Counted from the stretch's first letter, positions 26,551 through 36,309 are shown. The stretch is 64,000 bases of DNA from Cytobacillus sp. NJ13 (GCA_030348385.1 JAUCFP010000006.1:3114501-3178500); one strand, 5' to 3'. Notes: a model not told the origin generated them from the sequence alone. Translations and numbers: made by a program.

Positions 26551-27218
26551 TAAGCTACGATATAAAACCCTTCTTCCTCTGACCACTCTGCACAGAAAAT
26601 ATCTTTGATATTATGATAGCCTTCCGTTTTAATAGACTCCCTCAGCCACTCCCCATCTTTCCCCAGTAATTTAAGGCCGTGTTCCACTACTTCTCCTTCA
26701 TCAATCAGTAAAGTTGAAGGATTTTTTTCCTTCACCTCAAGTTTCATCATTTCATGAGTGACAGGCTCTTGTTTTTGGTATTTCATTACACTTAAGCCGC
26801 CATTGGTCTCAAGGTAAGCGTATTTAACTTCATTCATGCTGAATATTCCTTTTTGGCGCAGCATTGTTCTCAGCTGTTCCATTTCAAGATGGTTTTTCTC
26901 CATCTCCTTCACATTCAGCTTGCCATCCTTGACAAGGACCGACTCCCTTCCCTTTAAAATCGTCCTGAATATATTTTTCTTTTTTGCCAGGATTTCAATA
27001 ATGTAAATAAATGCTCCCCATAATAAAGCCGAATAGATCACTTGAAGCGTTGTTACTTTGTCATCATAAATGGTTTCCTCAATAATCCCTCCAAGAACAA
27101 CCGCATAGACAAAATCAAACGGAGTTACCTGTGAAAGCTCCTTCTTTCCAAGAATACGGGTTACAGCTAACAAGGCAACTAGTCCAACAGCCATTTTTAT
27201 TGTTATTGATAAATACAT
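26541..27218 (-). CDS. DUF421 (YetF-type) membrane protein
   Basis: 225 aa. Two to three N-terminal membrane helices contain the family blocks AVTRILGKKELSQVTPFDFVYAVVLG. A cytoplasmic C-terminal part follows, with VKDGKLNVKEMEKNHLEMEQLRTMLRQKG and LLIDEGEVVEHGL. YetF-like proteins are widespread in spore formers; some influence germination or spore properties, but the biochemistry is unknown. The start at 27218 is chosen for its GAGGAG site; the longer reading adds a non-conserved tail. A second member of the family lies at 45250-45909. Confidence 0.85.
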   Translation of the reverse strand: MYLSITIKMAVGLVALLAVTRILGKKELSQVTPFDFVYAVVLGGIIEETIYDDKVTTLQVIYSALLWGAFIYIIEILAKKKNIFRTILKGRESVLVKDGKLNVKEMEKNHLEMEQLRTMLRQKGIFSMNEVKYAYLETNGGLSVMKYQKQEPVTHEMMKLEVKEKNPSTLLIDEGEVVEHGLKLLGKDGEWLRESIKTEGYHNIKDIFCAEWSEEEGFYIVAYKK

Positions 27219-27297
27219 CCATGCTCCTCCTCTCTCTATAGCCTCTCTATTCCCCTTACCAGACTTTGAATACACCTTTTCCCCTATTCCACTTTTT

Positions 27298-27333
27298 GCA
27301 AAAAAAGTGATCTCTATGTCAAGAGATCACTTT
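27298..27333 (-). terminator. Intrinsic terminator
   Basis: AGTGATCTCT/AGAGATCACT perfect stem followed by seven T on the minus strand, at the end of the DMT transporter gene. Confidence 0.9.
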
Positions 27334-28255
27334 ACATATACTGGCTATTTTCTTTTCTCCGCTTCCTGAATACTAAATCCTCCAATGCTCCAGATCCTGA
27401 AAGGACACCTCCCACAATCAGAACCAGCCCGAGCATATGGTTTATAGTAATTACTTCACCAAGAATGAACGCTGAGCCTGCCAATGAGAAGAAGGTATTC
27501 AGGTTCAAAAAAATACTGGCTTCTGCAGGCCCGATATTACGGATGGCTGTGTTATAAACCATATGGCCGATAGCTGTTGCCAATACGGCAGATGCGGCAA
27601 ATGCACCCCATACATAGGCTGGGGCTTCGGTTATGCCCTTAAGTCCGCCGGGTTCCATAAGGCTGGCCATTACAAAAAGGATCACGCCTCCAAAAATCAG
27701 CATATAGCCTGTCAGCAATCGCGGATCAAGCGTTTTCGAAGCCTTGCTGATTACAATAAAGCTGAGAGCCTGTGAAAGAATGGACAGGAACACAAGGAAA
27801 TCTCCCGGAGTTAAGCTCGATATCCCTTTATTCCCTGAAAGGACAATAAAAGTCACGCCTGCACCGCCAAGCAGAAAACCTATAACCTGAATACCTGTAG
27901 GCTTATGGCGCAGCAGAATGGAAGACAGTATGGCTGTCAAGAGCGGACCGGCACCTAGAATAAGCCCCCCATTCACCGCACTTGTTCCCGTTAGGCCTAT
28001 AGCCAGAAAAAGATGGTGGCTAACAACACTTAATAGGCCGCCAAATACAATATACGAGATTTCCCTCAAGCTCGGCTTTCTCACTTTTCCCATTATGCTT
28101 AATATCAAAAACACGGTTATACCCGCACTTAGTATTCGCAAAGAAGTAATCGAAACCGGAGGAAAATAACTGACAAGAATTTTTATAATGCTGACATTCA
28201 ATCCCCACAAAGCCATGATGGAAGTGAGGAGAATGTATGTTTTTATGTTTTTCAC
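27332..28255 (-). CDS. EamA/DMT-family transporter
   Basis: 307 aa with ten hydrophobic segments arranged as two EamA repeats (first about 8-145, second about 155-290), typical of drug/metabolite exporters. Landmarks are SIMALWGLNVSIIKIL at the start, FLAIGLTGTSAVNGGLI in repeat 1 and NLNTFFSLAGSAFILGE in repeat 2. The start is taken as GTG at 28255 with AGAAGGA upstream, which gives the usual family length. The longer upstream reading adds 51 poorly conserved residues. Substrate unknown. Confidence 0.82.
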   Translation of the reverse strand: MKNIKTYILLTSIMALWGLNVSIIKILVSYFPPVSITSLRILSAGITVFLILSIMGKVRKPSLREISYIVFGGLLSVVSHHLFLAIGLTGTSAVNGGLILGAGPLLTAILSSILLRHKPTGIQVIGFLLGGAGVTFIVLSGNKGISSLTPGDFLVFLSILSQALSFIVISKASKTLDPRLLTGYMLIFGGVILFVMASLMEPGGLKGITEAPAYVWGAFAASAVLATAIGHMVYNTAIRNIGPAEASIFLNLNTFFSLAGSAFILGEVITINHMLGLVLIVGGVLSGSGALEDLVFRKRRKENSQYM

Positions 28256-28388
28256 ATCGATCCTTCTTTCCAAAAAATCCAAGTTCTTAATTTGTATCAT
28301 TTTAGCATAATTAATTGGGATAATGAGTTTTAATGCTTGGATTTCAGCGAATGAATGGTCATAAAAGGGCAAAAGAAACTGGATAATA

Positions 28389-28430
28389 GTAAAAGAGCAG
28401 CCTCCCATTAAAAGGAAACAGCTGCTCTTC
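28389..28430 (-). terminator. Intrinsic terminator
   Basis: AAGAGCAGC/GCTGCTCTT stem with further pairing inside and a TTTTAC tail on the minus strand, after the aminopeptidase gene. Confidence 0.75.
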
Positions 28431-28433
28431 TGC

Positions 28434-29834
28434 TTATTTTACATCTAACTCGTGAACCATTTCAGGTGCTGCTTTTATTTTATGCTGCTTTTTCGGTTTA
28501 GGGCCTATATTATCAAAACGTGCCTTAGCATAAATGGCTGCACCCACAATCTCCGCTGCATCCTGAAGCTTTTCTTTGCTGATCTTATCAATGGTATCTT
28601 CCGGAGAATGGTACCATGGTTCAGTTGGGCTGTGAATGAATAACGCGGCTGCGATGCCTGCTTCAGCAAAAGGCACATGGTCACTTCTGCCACCCTGATA
28701 TACTGGCGTCGGCTCACCGTTCAGCCTTTCACTGGATGCTTGAGAAAGTTCTGTTACAAGATTTTCTTCTCCATCCAAAGTCATCATTACTAAATCGCCC
28801 GCATCCTTGCTTCCCACCATATCAAGATTAAAGTTTGCAATGGTTCTGCTGATTTCGTCATCAGAAAGACTGTCAACATAATGGTAAGATCCAATCAATC
28901 CCAGCTCTTCTGCTCCGAATGTTGCAAACCGGATCTCTGTATCTGTCGGAATATCCTTGAATACGCGTGCCAGCTCTAATGTCATCGCTGTTCCGGAAGC
29001 ATCATCATTCGCTCCAGGAGCCCCCGCTACAGAATCATGGTGAGAGCCAACCACAATAATGTCGTCGTTTGCTTTCTTTTTGTTGGTTGGTTTCTTTGTG
29101 GCAATCACGTTGTGGGAAATTTTTTCTCCTGCATCCGCACCTTCAATAGATAGGGAAGCTGTTAATGTTTCACCGTTCTCCAGAAATGCAAGAATTGCCT
29201 CACCTTCTGCTTTTGACAGGGTTAACGCCGGAACATATTCTTCATTATGGGCTCCAAGCGTGCCGCTTAATGGACCCTCTGCATTATTAAAAATAATTAC
29301 TCCGGCAGCCCCTTTTTCTGCTGCATTTAAAACTTTCTCGGCAAAAGAAATGGAACCGCGCTGGATAAGAGCAATTTTGCCTGTAAGATCAGCGCCTTCC
29401 AGTTCTTCCGGTGTGCCTAGCCCAGCAAATGCCAGCTCCCCGCTCACATTCCCATTGACTGAATAGGTAAAGGATCTTGGCTGCAGTTCCCCTTCATAAC
29501 CATTAATGGTCACTTCCATACTGCTCGGAGGAGTATATCCATAAAACGTGAATGGCTGAATCTCTGTTTCGTAGCCATAGGATTCGAATTGGCTTTTAAT
29601 ATACTGAACCGCGTTATACTCCGATTCCGTACCGGCTACACGCGGTGTTTGTGAAAGATAATCAATAGTATTATAGATATTTTCTGCCTTAATTTTATTG
29701 ACTGCCTTCTTATCGAATACATTTACCGGCTGAGTCTGGTTAACGTCTGCCGGATGTGCAAAAACTGCTTGTGTCCCAATAGCTCCAAAGATAAGAGTCG
29801 AAGCTAATGCCACTTTTAAAATTGGTTTTCTCAT
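28434..29834 (-). CDS. Secreted M28 aminopeptidase with PA domain (YwaD-like)
   Basis: 466 aa. Signal peptide at 1-26 (cut after FA). A PA insertion domain (about 120-215) lies within the M28 zinc peptidase. Metal ligands are visible in VGSHHDSVAG, GANDDASGTA, FGAEELGLIG (catalytic Glu pair), NFNLDMVG and WYHSPEDT. It removes N-terminal amino acids from peptides outside the cell, as B. subtilis YwaD does. It is monocistronic, with GGAGG before the ATG. Confidence 0.93.
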   Translation of the reverse strand: MRKPILKVALASTLIFGAIGTQAVFAHPADVNQTQPVNVFDKKAVNKIKAENIYNTIDYLSQTPRVAGTESEYNAVQYIKSQFESYGYETEIQPFTFYGYTPPSSMEVTINGYEGELQPRSFTYSVNGNVSGELAFAGLGTPEELEGADLTGKIALIQRGSISFAEKVLNAAEKGAAGVIIFNNAEGPLSGTLGAHNEEYVPALTLSKAEGEAILAFLENGETLTASLSIEGADAGEKISHNVIATKKPTNKKKANDDIIVVGSHHDSVAGAPGANDDASGTAMTLELARVFKDIPTDTEIRFATFGAEELGLIGSYHYVDSLSDDEISRTIANFNLDMVGSKDAGDLVMMTLDGEENLVTELSQASSERLNGEPTPVYQGGRSDHVPFAEAGIAAALFIHSPTEPWYHSPEDTIDKISKEKLQDAAEIVGAAIYAKARFDNIGPKPKKQHKIKAAPEMVHELDVK

Positions 29835-29990
29835 CTAGTACCTCCAATAGAATAATAGATTCTGCTCATTAAATTTTATAATGTTTTGAAAACTATCATA
29901 AGGGTACAAGATACTAGAGTACACTGGGTAAAAACATCTATATTTTGGTTAAATTGTTAATATTAGTAAATAACTAATAGGAAAAATAGA

Positions 29991-30027
29991 CAAAAAAAAG
30001 AAGGCTGCCCCAGGTAAGCCTTCTTTC
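29991..30027 (-). terminator. Intrinsic terminator
   Basis: AAAGAAGGCT/AGCCTTCTTT stem followed by a run of eight T on the minus strand. Confidence 0.88.
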
Positions 30028-30031
30028 CCTA

Positions 30032-30592
30032 TTATTTCATTATATCATGGTCCACATAGCGCTCGCCGTTTAATTCACTGATCACGTTAATTGCAACTTT
30101 TGCACCATCACCAGCTGTAATGATTGTATGGACGCTGACTCCTGCAACTGTTCCTGCTGCCCAAATGCCATCGACATTCGTCTTGCCGTCAGCATCCACA
30201 TCCAGAACCGTTTTAATGCGGGGCTCGGTGCCTGCTTTAGTCTTCAAACCGGTTTTTTCTGCTAAATCAGTAGATACGCCAGCTGCTAAAATCACATGCT
30301 TCGCTGAATACGATTTTTCTCCTGCTGTTATTGTAAAACTTCCTTCAGCTTTTTCAATGTTTTCAACAGTTCCTTCTGCAATCTCTGCCCCAAACTTAGC
30401 AGCTTGCTTTTTGCCTGTTTCGATCAGTTCTGGCCCAGTGATTTCCATAACGCCATAATGATTTTCAACCCACGCCCGTTTAGTCATGCTTTTATCATTA
30501 TCCACAACCACTACCTTCTTGCCCGCTTTTGCAGCAAATAGTGCAGCACTTGCACCAGCAGGGCCTGCACCCACAATTAAGATATCAAACAT
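30032..30592 (-). CDS. Short FAD-dependent oxidoreductase (thioredoxin-reductase-like)
   Basis: 186 aa. It begins MFDILIVGAGPAGASAALFAAKAG, the FAD GxGxxG motif. It ends with DGKTNVDGIWAAGTVAGVSVHTIITAGDGAKVA, the C-terminal FAD block of the thioredoxin reductase class. The whole NADPH domain and the CxxC pair of true thioredoxin reductases are missing, so it is about 55-60 percent of the usual length with no sign of truncation. Partner and reaction are unknown. The start is set at 30592 by AGGAGG; the ATG 18 nt upstream has no site. Confidence 0.78.
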   Translation of the reverse strand: MFDILIVGAGPAGASAALFAAKAGKKVVVVDNDKSMTKRAWVENHYGVMEITGPELIETGKKQAAKFGAEIAEGTVENIEKAEGSFTITAGEKSYSAKHVILAAGVSTDLAEKTGLKTKAGTEPRIKTVLDVDADGKTNVDGIWAAGTVAGVSVHTIITAGDGAKVAINVISELNGERYVDHDIMK

Positions 30593-30684
30593 CCATACTT
30601 CCTCCTTTAACACATTATTTACTTATAGTTTATCCAAACTAATAATCATTGTAAAATAATGTGATTCGAGGAAAATTGTCCAAT

Positions 30685-30915
30685 TTAATCCTCATCTTTG
30701 ATATCCCGATCCTCGGGTATCGGCTCATTTAGAATTTCTTCCACCAGCTCCCTGTATTTTTCCACCTGCTTCAAATGGGCATTAAACTGTTCCTTGTATA
30801 TTAAATACTGTTCTCCGTTATAAATGGCACGTATTTTCTTTTGCTGAATCAAGCTTTCTACATATGATTCAGGGTAGGATAAATATTCTGCGGTTTCTTT
30901 TATAGTAAGATACAT
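30685..30915 (-). CDS. Excisionase-type helix-turn-helix protein
   Basis: 76 aa. Residues 1-50 fit the HTH_17 / excisionase winged-helix fold (MYLTIKETAEYLSYPESYVESLIQ, then QQKKIRAIYNGEQYLIYKEQF). The rest is an acidic helix and tail. Such proteins occur both on mobile elements and as chromosomal regulators. No integrase or attachment site is nearby, so an element origin is unsupported. Target unknown. Confidence 0.72.
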   Translation of the reverse strand: MYLTIKETAEYLSYPESYVESLIQQKKIRAIYNGEQYLIYKEQFNAHLKQVEKYRELVEEILNEPIPEDRDIKDED

Positions 30916-31121
30916 TCTTGTCCTTCCCTTTCTTATTCCTTATAATATGGTTTTACAAATTTCTAGGCACTAGAAGACTCTTCTAAAATCATATAGAATA
31001 GAATCTGTAAATAATTTGCATATGCAACTTATATTCTTTTATTATACAGCGAAAAAATACTTATTTGACTGAATTCCAGCTCTTTTTTCAGCCAGATAGA
31101 GAACAGGAGAAATATAAGCTA

Positions 31122-32780
31122 ATGAATAAAAAAAAGGTATTGGGCTTATATGTAATTATCAGCCTTATTTGGGTATTCGGAACGAACTACCTTTTGCATA
31201 TGCTTGAGCCCTCTTCTCTTGTCAGTTTACTTTTTAGAGCAAAAGAGTTTCTGTACATTATCGTTACAGGCTGGCTGCTCTATTATTTTATTGGCAAAAG
31301 AGATGAGCTCAGTGCCTCGAGGGAAGATGAAAAGCGCCTTTCCACTTTAATCAATTCCATGGTTGACTTTGTAAATTTTAAAGACGGACAGGGCCGCTGG
31401 ATTGAGTCTAATGAGTTTGGACTTAAGTTGTTCAATCTTGAAAATGTCGATTATAAAGGCAAGAAGGACTCTGAACTGGCCGAGTACACTGATTTTTATG
31501 GTGACGCACTTCGCTACTGTGAAACTTCAGATGAAGAAACCTGGATAAACGGTAAAATTACCCGCATTGAAGAAGTCATTCCTTTGCCTGACGGAACTGA
31601 AAAAACTTTTGATACAATTAAAGTGCCGCTCTTTCATGCCGATGGAAGCCGAAAAGGACTGGTTATTATCGGCCGGGATATTACAGAAAGAAAGCATGTG
31701 GAGAAGCTTCTTGCCGAAAGCCAGCAGCAATATAAATCCTTGTTTGAATATAATACTGAAATTGTCTTTATGACTGACCTTCATGGCACCATCACGAAAG
31801 TAAATCCCCAATTCAAAGCGGTGACAGGCTACAGTCCTGATGAGACATTGGGTAAAAGCATCGATGATATCATACCAGCTCCTTATAAAATGAAGGCCAT
31901 TGAAGACTTTACAGGCATCCTTAAAGATAAACAGCCGAAAACCTGTGAATTTGAATTCAATCATAAAAATGGCAGCCAGCTCACTATTCAATGCACCGCA
32001 CTTCCGCTCATTGTGAACGGTCAAATTGCCGGAATCATCGGATATGGAAAAGATGTGACAAAGCTTCGGCAAGCTGAAGAAAGATTGCGCCGCACCGAAA
32101 AACTTTCTGTTGTTGGCGAGCTGTCTGCCAGTGTTGCGCACGAAATCAGAAATCCGCTGACATCTTTAAAAGGCTTCGTACAGCTCATGCAGCTGGAAGA
32201 TGAAAAGCATCAATTCTATTATCAGATCATGCAGGAGGAGCTGGACCGGATCAACCATATTGTCGGAGAGCTGCTGCTCCTTGCCAAGCCTCAGGATATT
32301 TGTTTTACAAAAGCGGATGTTCAAAAAATCCTTTTTAATGTCATTTCGCTTTTGAAAACAGAAGCCAGCATGCACAATGTCCAGATAGAATTTCTATTAA
32401 AATCGGATGTGTATATGATTGAATGTGAACCAAATCAGCTAAAGCAGCTTTTTATTAATATAATAAAAAATGCCATTGAAGCATCAAGAGATGGCGGTAA
32501 AGTAACGGTTACACTGCAGGCGGAAGACCAGCAGATGACTATCCTGATTAAGGATGATGGCTGCGGCATGTCGAAAGAACGCCTTAACAGGATCGGTGAA
32601 CCTTTCTATTCTTCGAAAGAGAAAGGCACCGGCCTCGGACTTACAGTCAGCTTCAAAATTGTCCAATCTCATAATGGATCCATTTATTTCAATAGTGAAA
32701 AAGGGAGAGGAACAGAAGCTGTCATCAAGCTGCCTATAAAAAAACAAACACCTGCCCCTGAAGCAGGATTAACAGTTTAA
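31122..32780 (+). CDS. PAS sensor histidine kinase, sporulation-kinase type
   Basis: 552 aa. Two membrane helices (about 5-22 and 37-56) are followed by two PAS domains (about 70-190 and 205-320). A HisKA domain follows with AHEIRNPLTSLKGFVQLMQL, then an HATPase (IIKNAIEASRDGG, IKDDGCGMS, GTGLGLTVS). The HisKA sequence and the absence of an adjacent response regulator are typical of kinases that feed the Spo0F/Spo0B phosphorelay, such as KinE. The start at 31122 has AGGAG 12 nt upstream; an in-frame TTG at 31065 is possible. A cytosolic relative lies at 38312-39775. Confidence 0.85.
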   Translation: MNKKKVLGLYVIISLIWVFGTNYLLHMLEPSSLVSLLFRAKEFLYIIVTGWLLYYFIGKRDELSASREDEKRLSTLINSMVDFVNFKDGQGRWIESNEFGLKLFNLENVDYKGKKDSELAEYTDFYGDALRYCETSDEETWINGKITRIEEVIPLPDGTEKTFDTIKVPLFHADGSRKGLVIIGRDITERKHVEKLLAESQQQYKSLFEYNTEIVFMTDLHGTITKVNPQFKAVTGYSPDETLGKSIDDIIPAPYKMKAIEDFTGILKDKQPKTCEFEFNHKNGSQLTIQCTALPLIVNGQIAGIIGYGKDVTKLRQAEERLRRTEKLSVVGELSASVAHEIRNPLTSLKGFVQLMQLEDEKHQFYYQIMQEELDRINHIVGELLLLAKPQDICFTKADVQKILFNVISLLKTEASMHNVQIEFLLKSDVYMIECEPNQLKQLFINIIKNAIEASRDGGKVTVTLQAEDQQMTILIKDDGCGMSKERLNRIGEPFYSSKEKGTGLGLTVSFKIVQSHNGSIYFNSEKGRGTEAVIKLPIKKQTPAPEAGLTV

Positions 32781-32785
32781 ACAGC

Positions 32786-32832
32786 AAAGAGCGATTTCAA
32801 TCAAACGTTTGATTGAACATCGCTCTTTTTTT
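32786..32832. terminator. Terminator with extended palindromic stem
   Basis: AAAGAGCGAT pairs with ATCGCTCTTT, and the inner part is a perfect 22-bp palindrome (32796-32817) containing AATCAAACGTTTGATT. The hairpin thus has one bulged base and almost no loop. A run of seven T follows on the plus strand. It lies between convergent genes. Confidence 0.8.
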
Positions 32833-32838
32833 ATCCCT

Positions 32839-34005
32839 CTAATTTCCCTTAATCTCCAGCAGCTTCTGCCTCAAATCATTTTCCATATTGGCCAGGTCGT
32901 GTTCTGCCTGCCGGCGTTTATGGCGGCCCTCCTCCTGGATTCTCAGGGTTTCTTCAAGAGTGGAAATCAGGTTCTCCTGTGTTTTCTTTAACGTTTCGAT
33001 GTCGACAAGGCCCCGCTCATTCTCACGTGCCGTTTCAATTGTATTCATTTTCAGCATTTCTGCATTTTTCAAAAGAAGATCATTAGTTGTTTTTGAGACC
33101 TTCTTCTGGGCTTCGACGGCATGGCGCTGGCGAAGCAATGTCAATGCGATGGCCACCTGGTTTTTCCAAAGCGGGATGGCCGTCATGATGGAAGACTGGA
33201 TTTTTTCGACCAATGCCTGATTGGTATTCTGAATCAGACGGATCTGCGGTGCGCTTTGAATCGTTATTTCACGGCTCAGCTTCAAGTCATAAAGACGTTT
33301 ATCCAGACGGTCGGCAAACTGCATCATATCGTTCACTTCCTGGAACTTCATCTGGTCATTCGACTCTTCTGCCTTCTTCTTCAGCTCGGGAATCGTCTTT
33401 TCATGAAGCTCTTCAAGCTTCAGTTCACCTGCTGCAATATATACATTTAAAGCATGAAAATACTCTTTATTATTTTCGTAAAGCTTATCTAACATGACAA
33501 TGTCGGAAAGAAGTGCATTCTTGCTTCTTTCCAGTTTGACGCTGATGCGGTCGATTTGAGCACCCGTTTTTTGGTATTTGGATAGGACTTCCTGAACAGA
33601 ACCGGATATCTTTCCAAACATACGCGCAAAAAAGGATGATTTCTCCGGCTTCAGCTCATCCGGATTCACATCATTGAATTTCTTCATCAGATCATTGATG
33701 ATTGTTCCCACTTCACCAACGTCCTTTTTCTGAACATGCTCGAGCATTGTATGAGAAAACGTCAGCAGCTTTGATTGAGCCGGTGTTCCGTATGAGATCA
33801 TCGCCTGGTGATTGGCAGGATCGATTTGCTTTGCAAGCTGATAGGCTTTTTCCCGGTTTTCTTCCGGAATCACATCGATCAGCCTTGTCCGCTTTTCCGA
33901 TTGCAATGGCGAGGGAGCAGCCTCCTGCTTTTCCCCAAAAGGATCTGCCATCAGATCATCCAATAAATTAGTGTTTTTTAACAGGGACGGTTTTTCTTCG
34001 TTCAT
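32839..34005 (-). CDS. yaaN: TelA/YaaN family protein
   Basis: 388 aa TelA-family protein, mostly long helices with coiled-coil character and no membrane segment. Landmarks are [27 protein letters not shown] block, [23 protein letters not shown], and [30 protein letters not shown]. It overlaps the end of xpaC by 4 bp (ATGA), a translationally coupled pair as in B. subtilis xpaC-yaaN. The family is linked to tellurite and other toxic-anion resistance, but its molecular role is unsettled. Expression likely starts at the ECF-type promoter in front of xpaC. Confidence 0.9.
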   Translation of the reverse strand: MNEEKPSLLKNTNLLDDLMADPFGEKQEAAPSPLQSEKRTRLIDVIPEENREKAYQLAKQIDPANHQAMISYGTPAQSKLLTFSHTMLEHVQKKDVGEVGTIINDLMKKFNDVNPDELKPEKSSFFARMFGKISGSVQEVLSKYQKTGAQIDRISVKLERSKNALLSDIVMLDKLYENNKEYFHALNVYIAAGELKLEELHEKTIPELKKKAEESNDQMKFQEVNDMMQFADRLDKRLYDLKLSREITIQSAPQIRLIQNTNQALVEKIQSSIMTAIPLWKNQVAIALTLLRQRHAVEAQKKVSKTTNDLLLKNAEMLKMNTIETARENERGLVDIETLKKTQENLISTLEETLRIQEEGRHKRRQAEHDLANMENDLRQKLLEIKGN

Positions 34006-34658
34006 TTTAATCTCCTGCTTTCATCATGAATTCTTGAATCTTTTATCTTCTCAATCGAATTCTTGGCAACATCAATTTCAAGATGAAGCTGATCAATATC
34101 TTCAGCTATAACCCTGTGAAGATCTTCCTCCACATGATGGGTAAGTGCATCAAGTGTACGTCTGGTCTCCTGGAGGGACTGATCCAGTTCACGCGATTTT
34201 CTCGGCTGGGAAGACAGAAAGACATACTTTTCCGCCAGCTCCACCGCGGAATCCAGATGAGAAAAATAAAACTGCTCGGCCTGGTAAAAACGTTTCGGCT
34301 CACTCCTGGTCAGTCTGTAAATCCTTCTCGTCACCCTCATGAACTCCATGCGCTGCTTAAGCGTCGGGAAATGCCGAATCGAGAACATCGCTTTGTGCAA
34401 ACGGGTTATCTTGCGGCGCGCCTCATCAAGATTTCGCTTAATGTATTGGTATTCCCTTTTCGTCAATCCATGCTTTTTCAAAAAGCGGCGGCGCTGAATT
34501 AATCCCCCGGCCCAATAAGTAAGAAGCCCTGCTCCAGCTCCATATATCCCTGACAAAATGAAAGTTTGCCCGAATGCAAAGTAACTTGCCAGCCAAACAC
34601 TGACAGACACAGGAACAGCCGTCAGCAAACGAAATGCAAATGTTAAAAAGGAATTCAT
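34002..34658 (-). CDS. xpaC: XpaC-family membrane protein
   Basis: 218 aa. Two N-terminal membrane helices (about 5-27 and 31-50) are followed by a basic helical cytoplasmic domain ([29 protein letters not shown] onwards). The family name comes from a screen for 5-bromo-4-chloro-indolyl phosphate hydrolysis; enzymatic activity is not established. It is coupled to the TelA homologue downstream. Upstream is TGAAAC-N17-CGTA, consistent with ECF sigma control. Confidence 0.88.
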   Translation of the reverse strand: MNSFLTFAFRLLTAVPVSVSVWLASYFAFGQTFILSGIYGAGAGLLTYWAGGLIQRRRFLKKHGLTKREYQYIKRNLDEARRKITRLHKAMFSIRHFPTLKQRMEFMRVTRRIYRLTRSEPKRFYQAEQFYFSHLDSAVELAEKYVFLSSQPRKSRELDQSLQETRRTLDALTHHVEEDLHRVIAEDIDQLHLEIDVAKNSIEKIKDSRIHDESRRLK

Positions 34659-34693
34659 ATTTATCGACTCCTACTCATAGTCCTACTTATTTA

Positions 34694-34720
34694 TACGTTA
34701 TTTATAAACCTAAAGTTTCA
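34694..34720 (-). promoter_or_regulatory. ECF sigma-type promoter of xpaC-yaaN
   Basis: On the minus strand TGAAAC - 17 bp - CGTA, close to the sigma-W consensus, 36 bp before the xpaC start. Confidence 0.6.
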
Positions 34721-34875
34721 TCCACAGACATCTTTCCGCAAAAAAGGCGTACATCCTTAAATCTATTAAAACATTTTTAAAAAACTTCTCAAGTTATACG
34801 ATACAAAATAACACGATTGCCCGCCATAGACCACAAAAGTAATCCTTGCTAAGACCTAAGACGTATATTTATCTT

Positions 34876-34915
34876 CAAAAAAAAGCACCTGCGGAAATTT
34901 TCCGCAGGTGCTTTC
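34876..34915 (-). terminator. Intrinsic terminator
   Basis: AGCACCTGCGGA/TCCGCAGGTGCT perfect stem followed by a run of eight T on the minus strand. Confidence 0.92.
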
Positions 34916-34918
34916 TGG

Positions 34919-36022
34919 CTATTTTACAGCCAATGCACGCTTGCCCATTGCATTGTAAATCTTAATGAACTTCTCTTTTGGCATTTTCACATCTTTCTTA
35001 ACTGCTTCACTGTCATTAAAGTAAACATAATCTGCATCCACACCGGTTACGACTATGCAGTGCAATGGTGTCGGTGCGCTGATCGTTTTGCCGGCAGGCG
35101 TTTTCCAGCTTCTATTATTCGGCATTTCATGGCTGATTGTAAACCATGCCAAGACAGGGTTACCCTCTGAAACAGCCTTTTCGATTTCCGAAAAATCTTT
35201 TCCGGTCAGGTTTACTCCACCAGGACGATATTGGTCAAGCAGCTTTTTCAGCGGTCCCGGATTTATCGTGTGGCCATTGCCAAAAGGCGTTCCGACGAAC
35301 CCGACATCAGGGTCACCCCAGGTTTTAATAGAACCGTCCGCATTTCTCACCAGCTTGGTTGAGTCGTATGGCATTTCTTTTGCAAGTGTTGTTTTGCTGA
35401 CATTCACCCCATAAAACTTCAGTGCCATGGCAAGGGAAGTCACTTCACATCCGCTGGGCAGCTCCGGCCGCTGGGCAATGAGCGGTACATTGATCCTTGC
35501 CTGACGGGGATCACCGGCTGTCACATAATCACCGCTTACATACCCCGTGCTGCCGTTGTAGGAGATTTTATACCAGCCATTGCTTTCCTTATGTATGACA
35601 CTTAATACTGATCCGTTTTTTATGAGGCCCACACTGCTGTAATTTATTCCCGGACCTTTTCGGACATTTAATGATGTAGCATTTACCCGGTAAAGTTTTT
35701 CATTTGTTCGGACGTATTGGCCGCTGACATAGCCTGTTTTGCCATTGTAGTTAATTTTGTACCAGCCGCTGGCAAGGCGTTCGATTGCCTGGATACTGCT
35801 GCCTTGGGCCAGACTGCCGATCCGGCTATAATTTGTCCCCGGGCCAGAACGGACATTCAGACTGGTCGCATCTACCGTATAAGTAAATGATGCCGCTTCT
35901 GCCACTGTCTCGCTTGAAAAGTTCGGAATTGTTGGTGCCATGACTCCTACTGCAAATATAGCTGCAGCAACAGTCCCTTTTAATAGAGCTCTGTTTCCAT
36001 ATGAACCTTTTAACATTGCCAT
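34919..36022 (-). CDS. Secreted SH3b-SH3b-C39-type peptidase
   Basis: 367 aa. Signal sequence at about 1-40 (AAAIFAVGVMAPTIPNF hydrophobic core). Two bacterial SH3 repeats each have LNVRxGPGxNYSxxG and WYKIxYNGxTGYVSGxYV, likely wall-binding. A C39-like cysteine peptidase domain follows (about 175-365) with the catalytic Cys in LPSGCEVTSLAMALKFYGV, His in PTPLHCIVVTG and Asn/Asp in VYFNDSEA, as in B. subtilis YvpB. It probably acts at the cell wall; the substrate is unknown. GGAGG lies 8 nt before the ATG; monocistronic. Confidence 0.87.
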   Translation of the reverse strand: MAMLKGSYGNRALLKGTVAAAIFAVGVMAPTIPNFSSETVAEAASFTYTVDATSLNVRSGPGTNYSRIGSLAQGSSIQAIERLASGWYKINYNGKTGYVSGQYVRTNEKLYRVNATSLNVRKGPGINYSSVGLIKNGSVLSVIHKESNGWYKISYNGSTGYVSGDYVTAGDPRQARINVPLIAQRPELPSGCEVTSLAMALKFYGVNVSKTTLAKEMPYDSTKLVRNADGSIKTWGDPDVGFVGTPFGNGHTINPGPLKKLLDQYRPGGVNLTGKDFSEIEKAVSEGNPVLAWFTISHEMPNNRSWKTPAGKTISAPTPLHCIVVTGVDADYVYFNDSEAVKKDVKMPKEKFIKIYNAMGKRALAVK

Positions 36023-36309
36023 ATACTTTCCTCCATATCCCTAATCTATTTCTGTCGAATTTTGCAGACTACTCTAAAAATATAGATTCGCAAACTTTCA
36101 GTCTACCGTTTTGGGACTGGAAAAATTTTATTGAATCTATTGCATCACTTTATTTAACTGATTCGGGATAATTGGCCTCTGCATATCTTCCTTCTTCATA
36201 CATACAATTGAGTGGCCATAGCCAGTAAAAAGCCGATTATTTGTTTATTTATAAGAAATACAGGGAATAACCTCTTGTACCAATTTACTTACACCTTGGA
36301 GGAAACATA

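Noticed and set aside
30685..30915. Excisionase as a sign of a prophage or integrative element
   Set aside because: No integrase, attachment repeats or phage genes nearby; the domain is also common in chromosomal regulators.
31527..32141. 204-codon open frame on the minus strand
   Set aside because: Antisense to the PAS histidine kinase; composition is that of a reversed coding frame.
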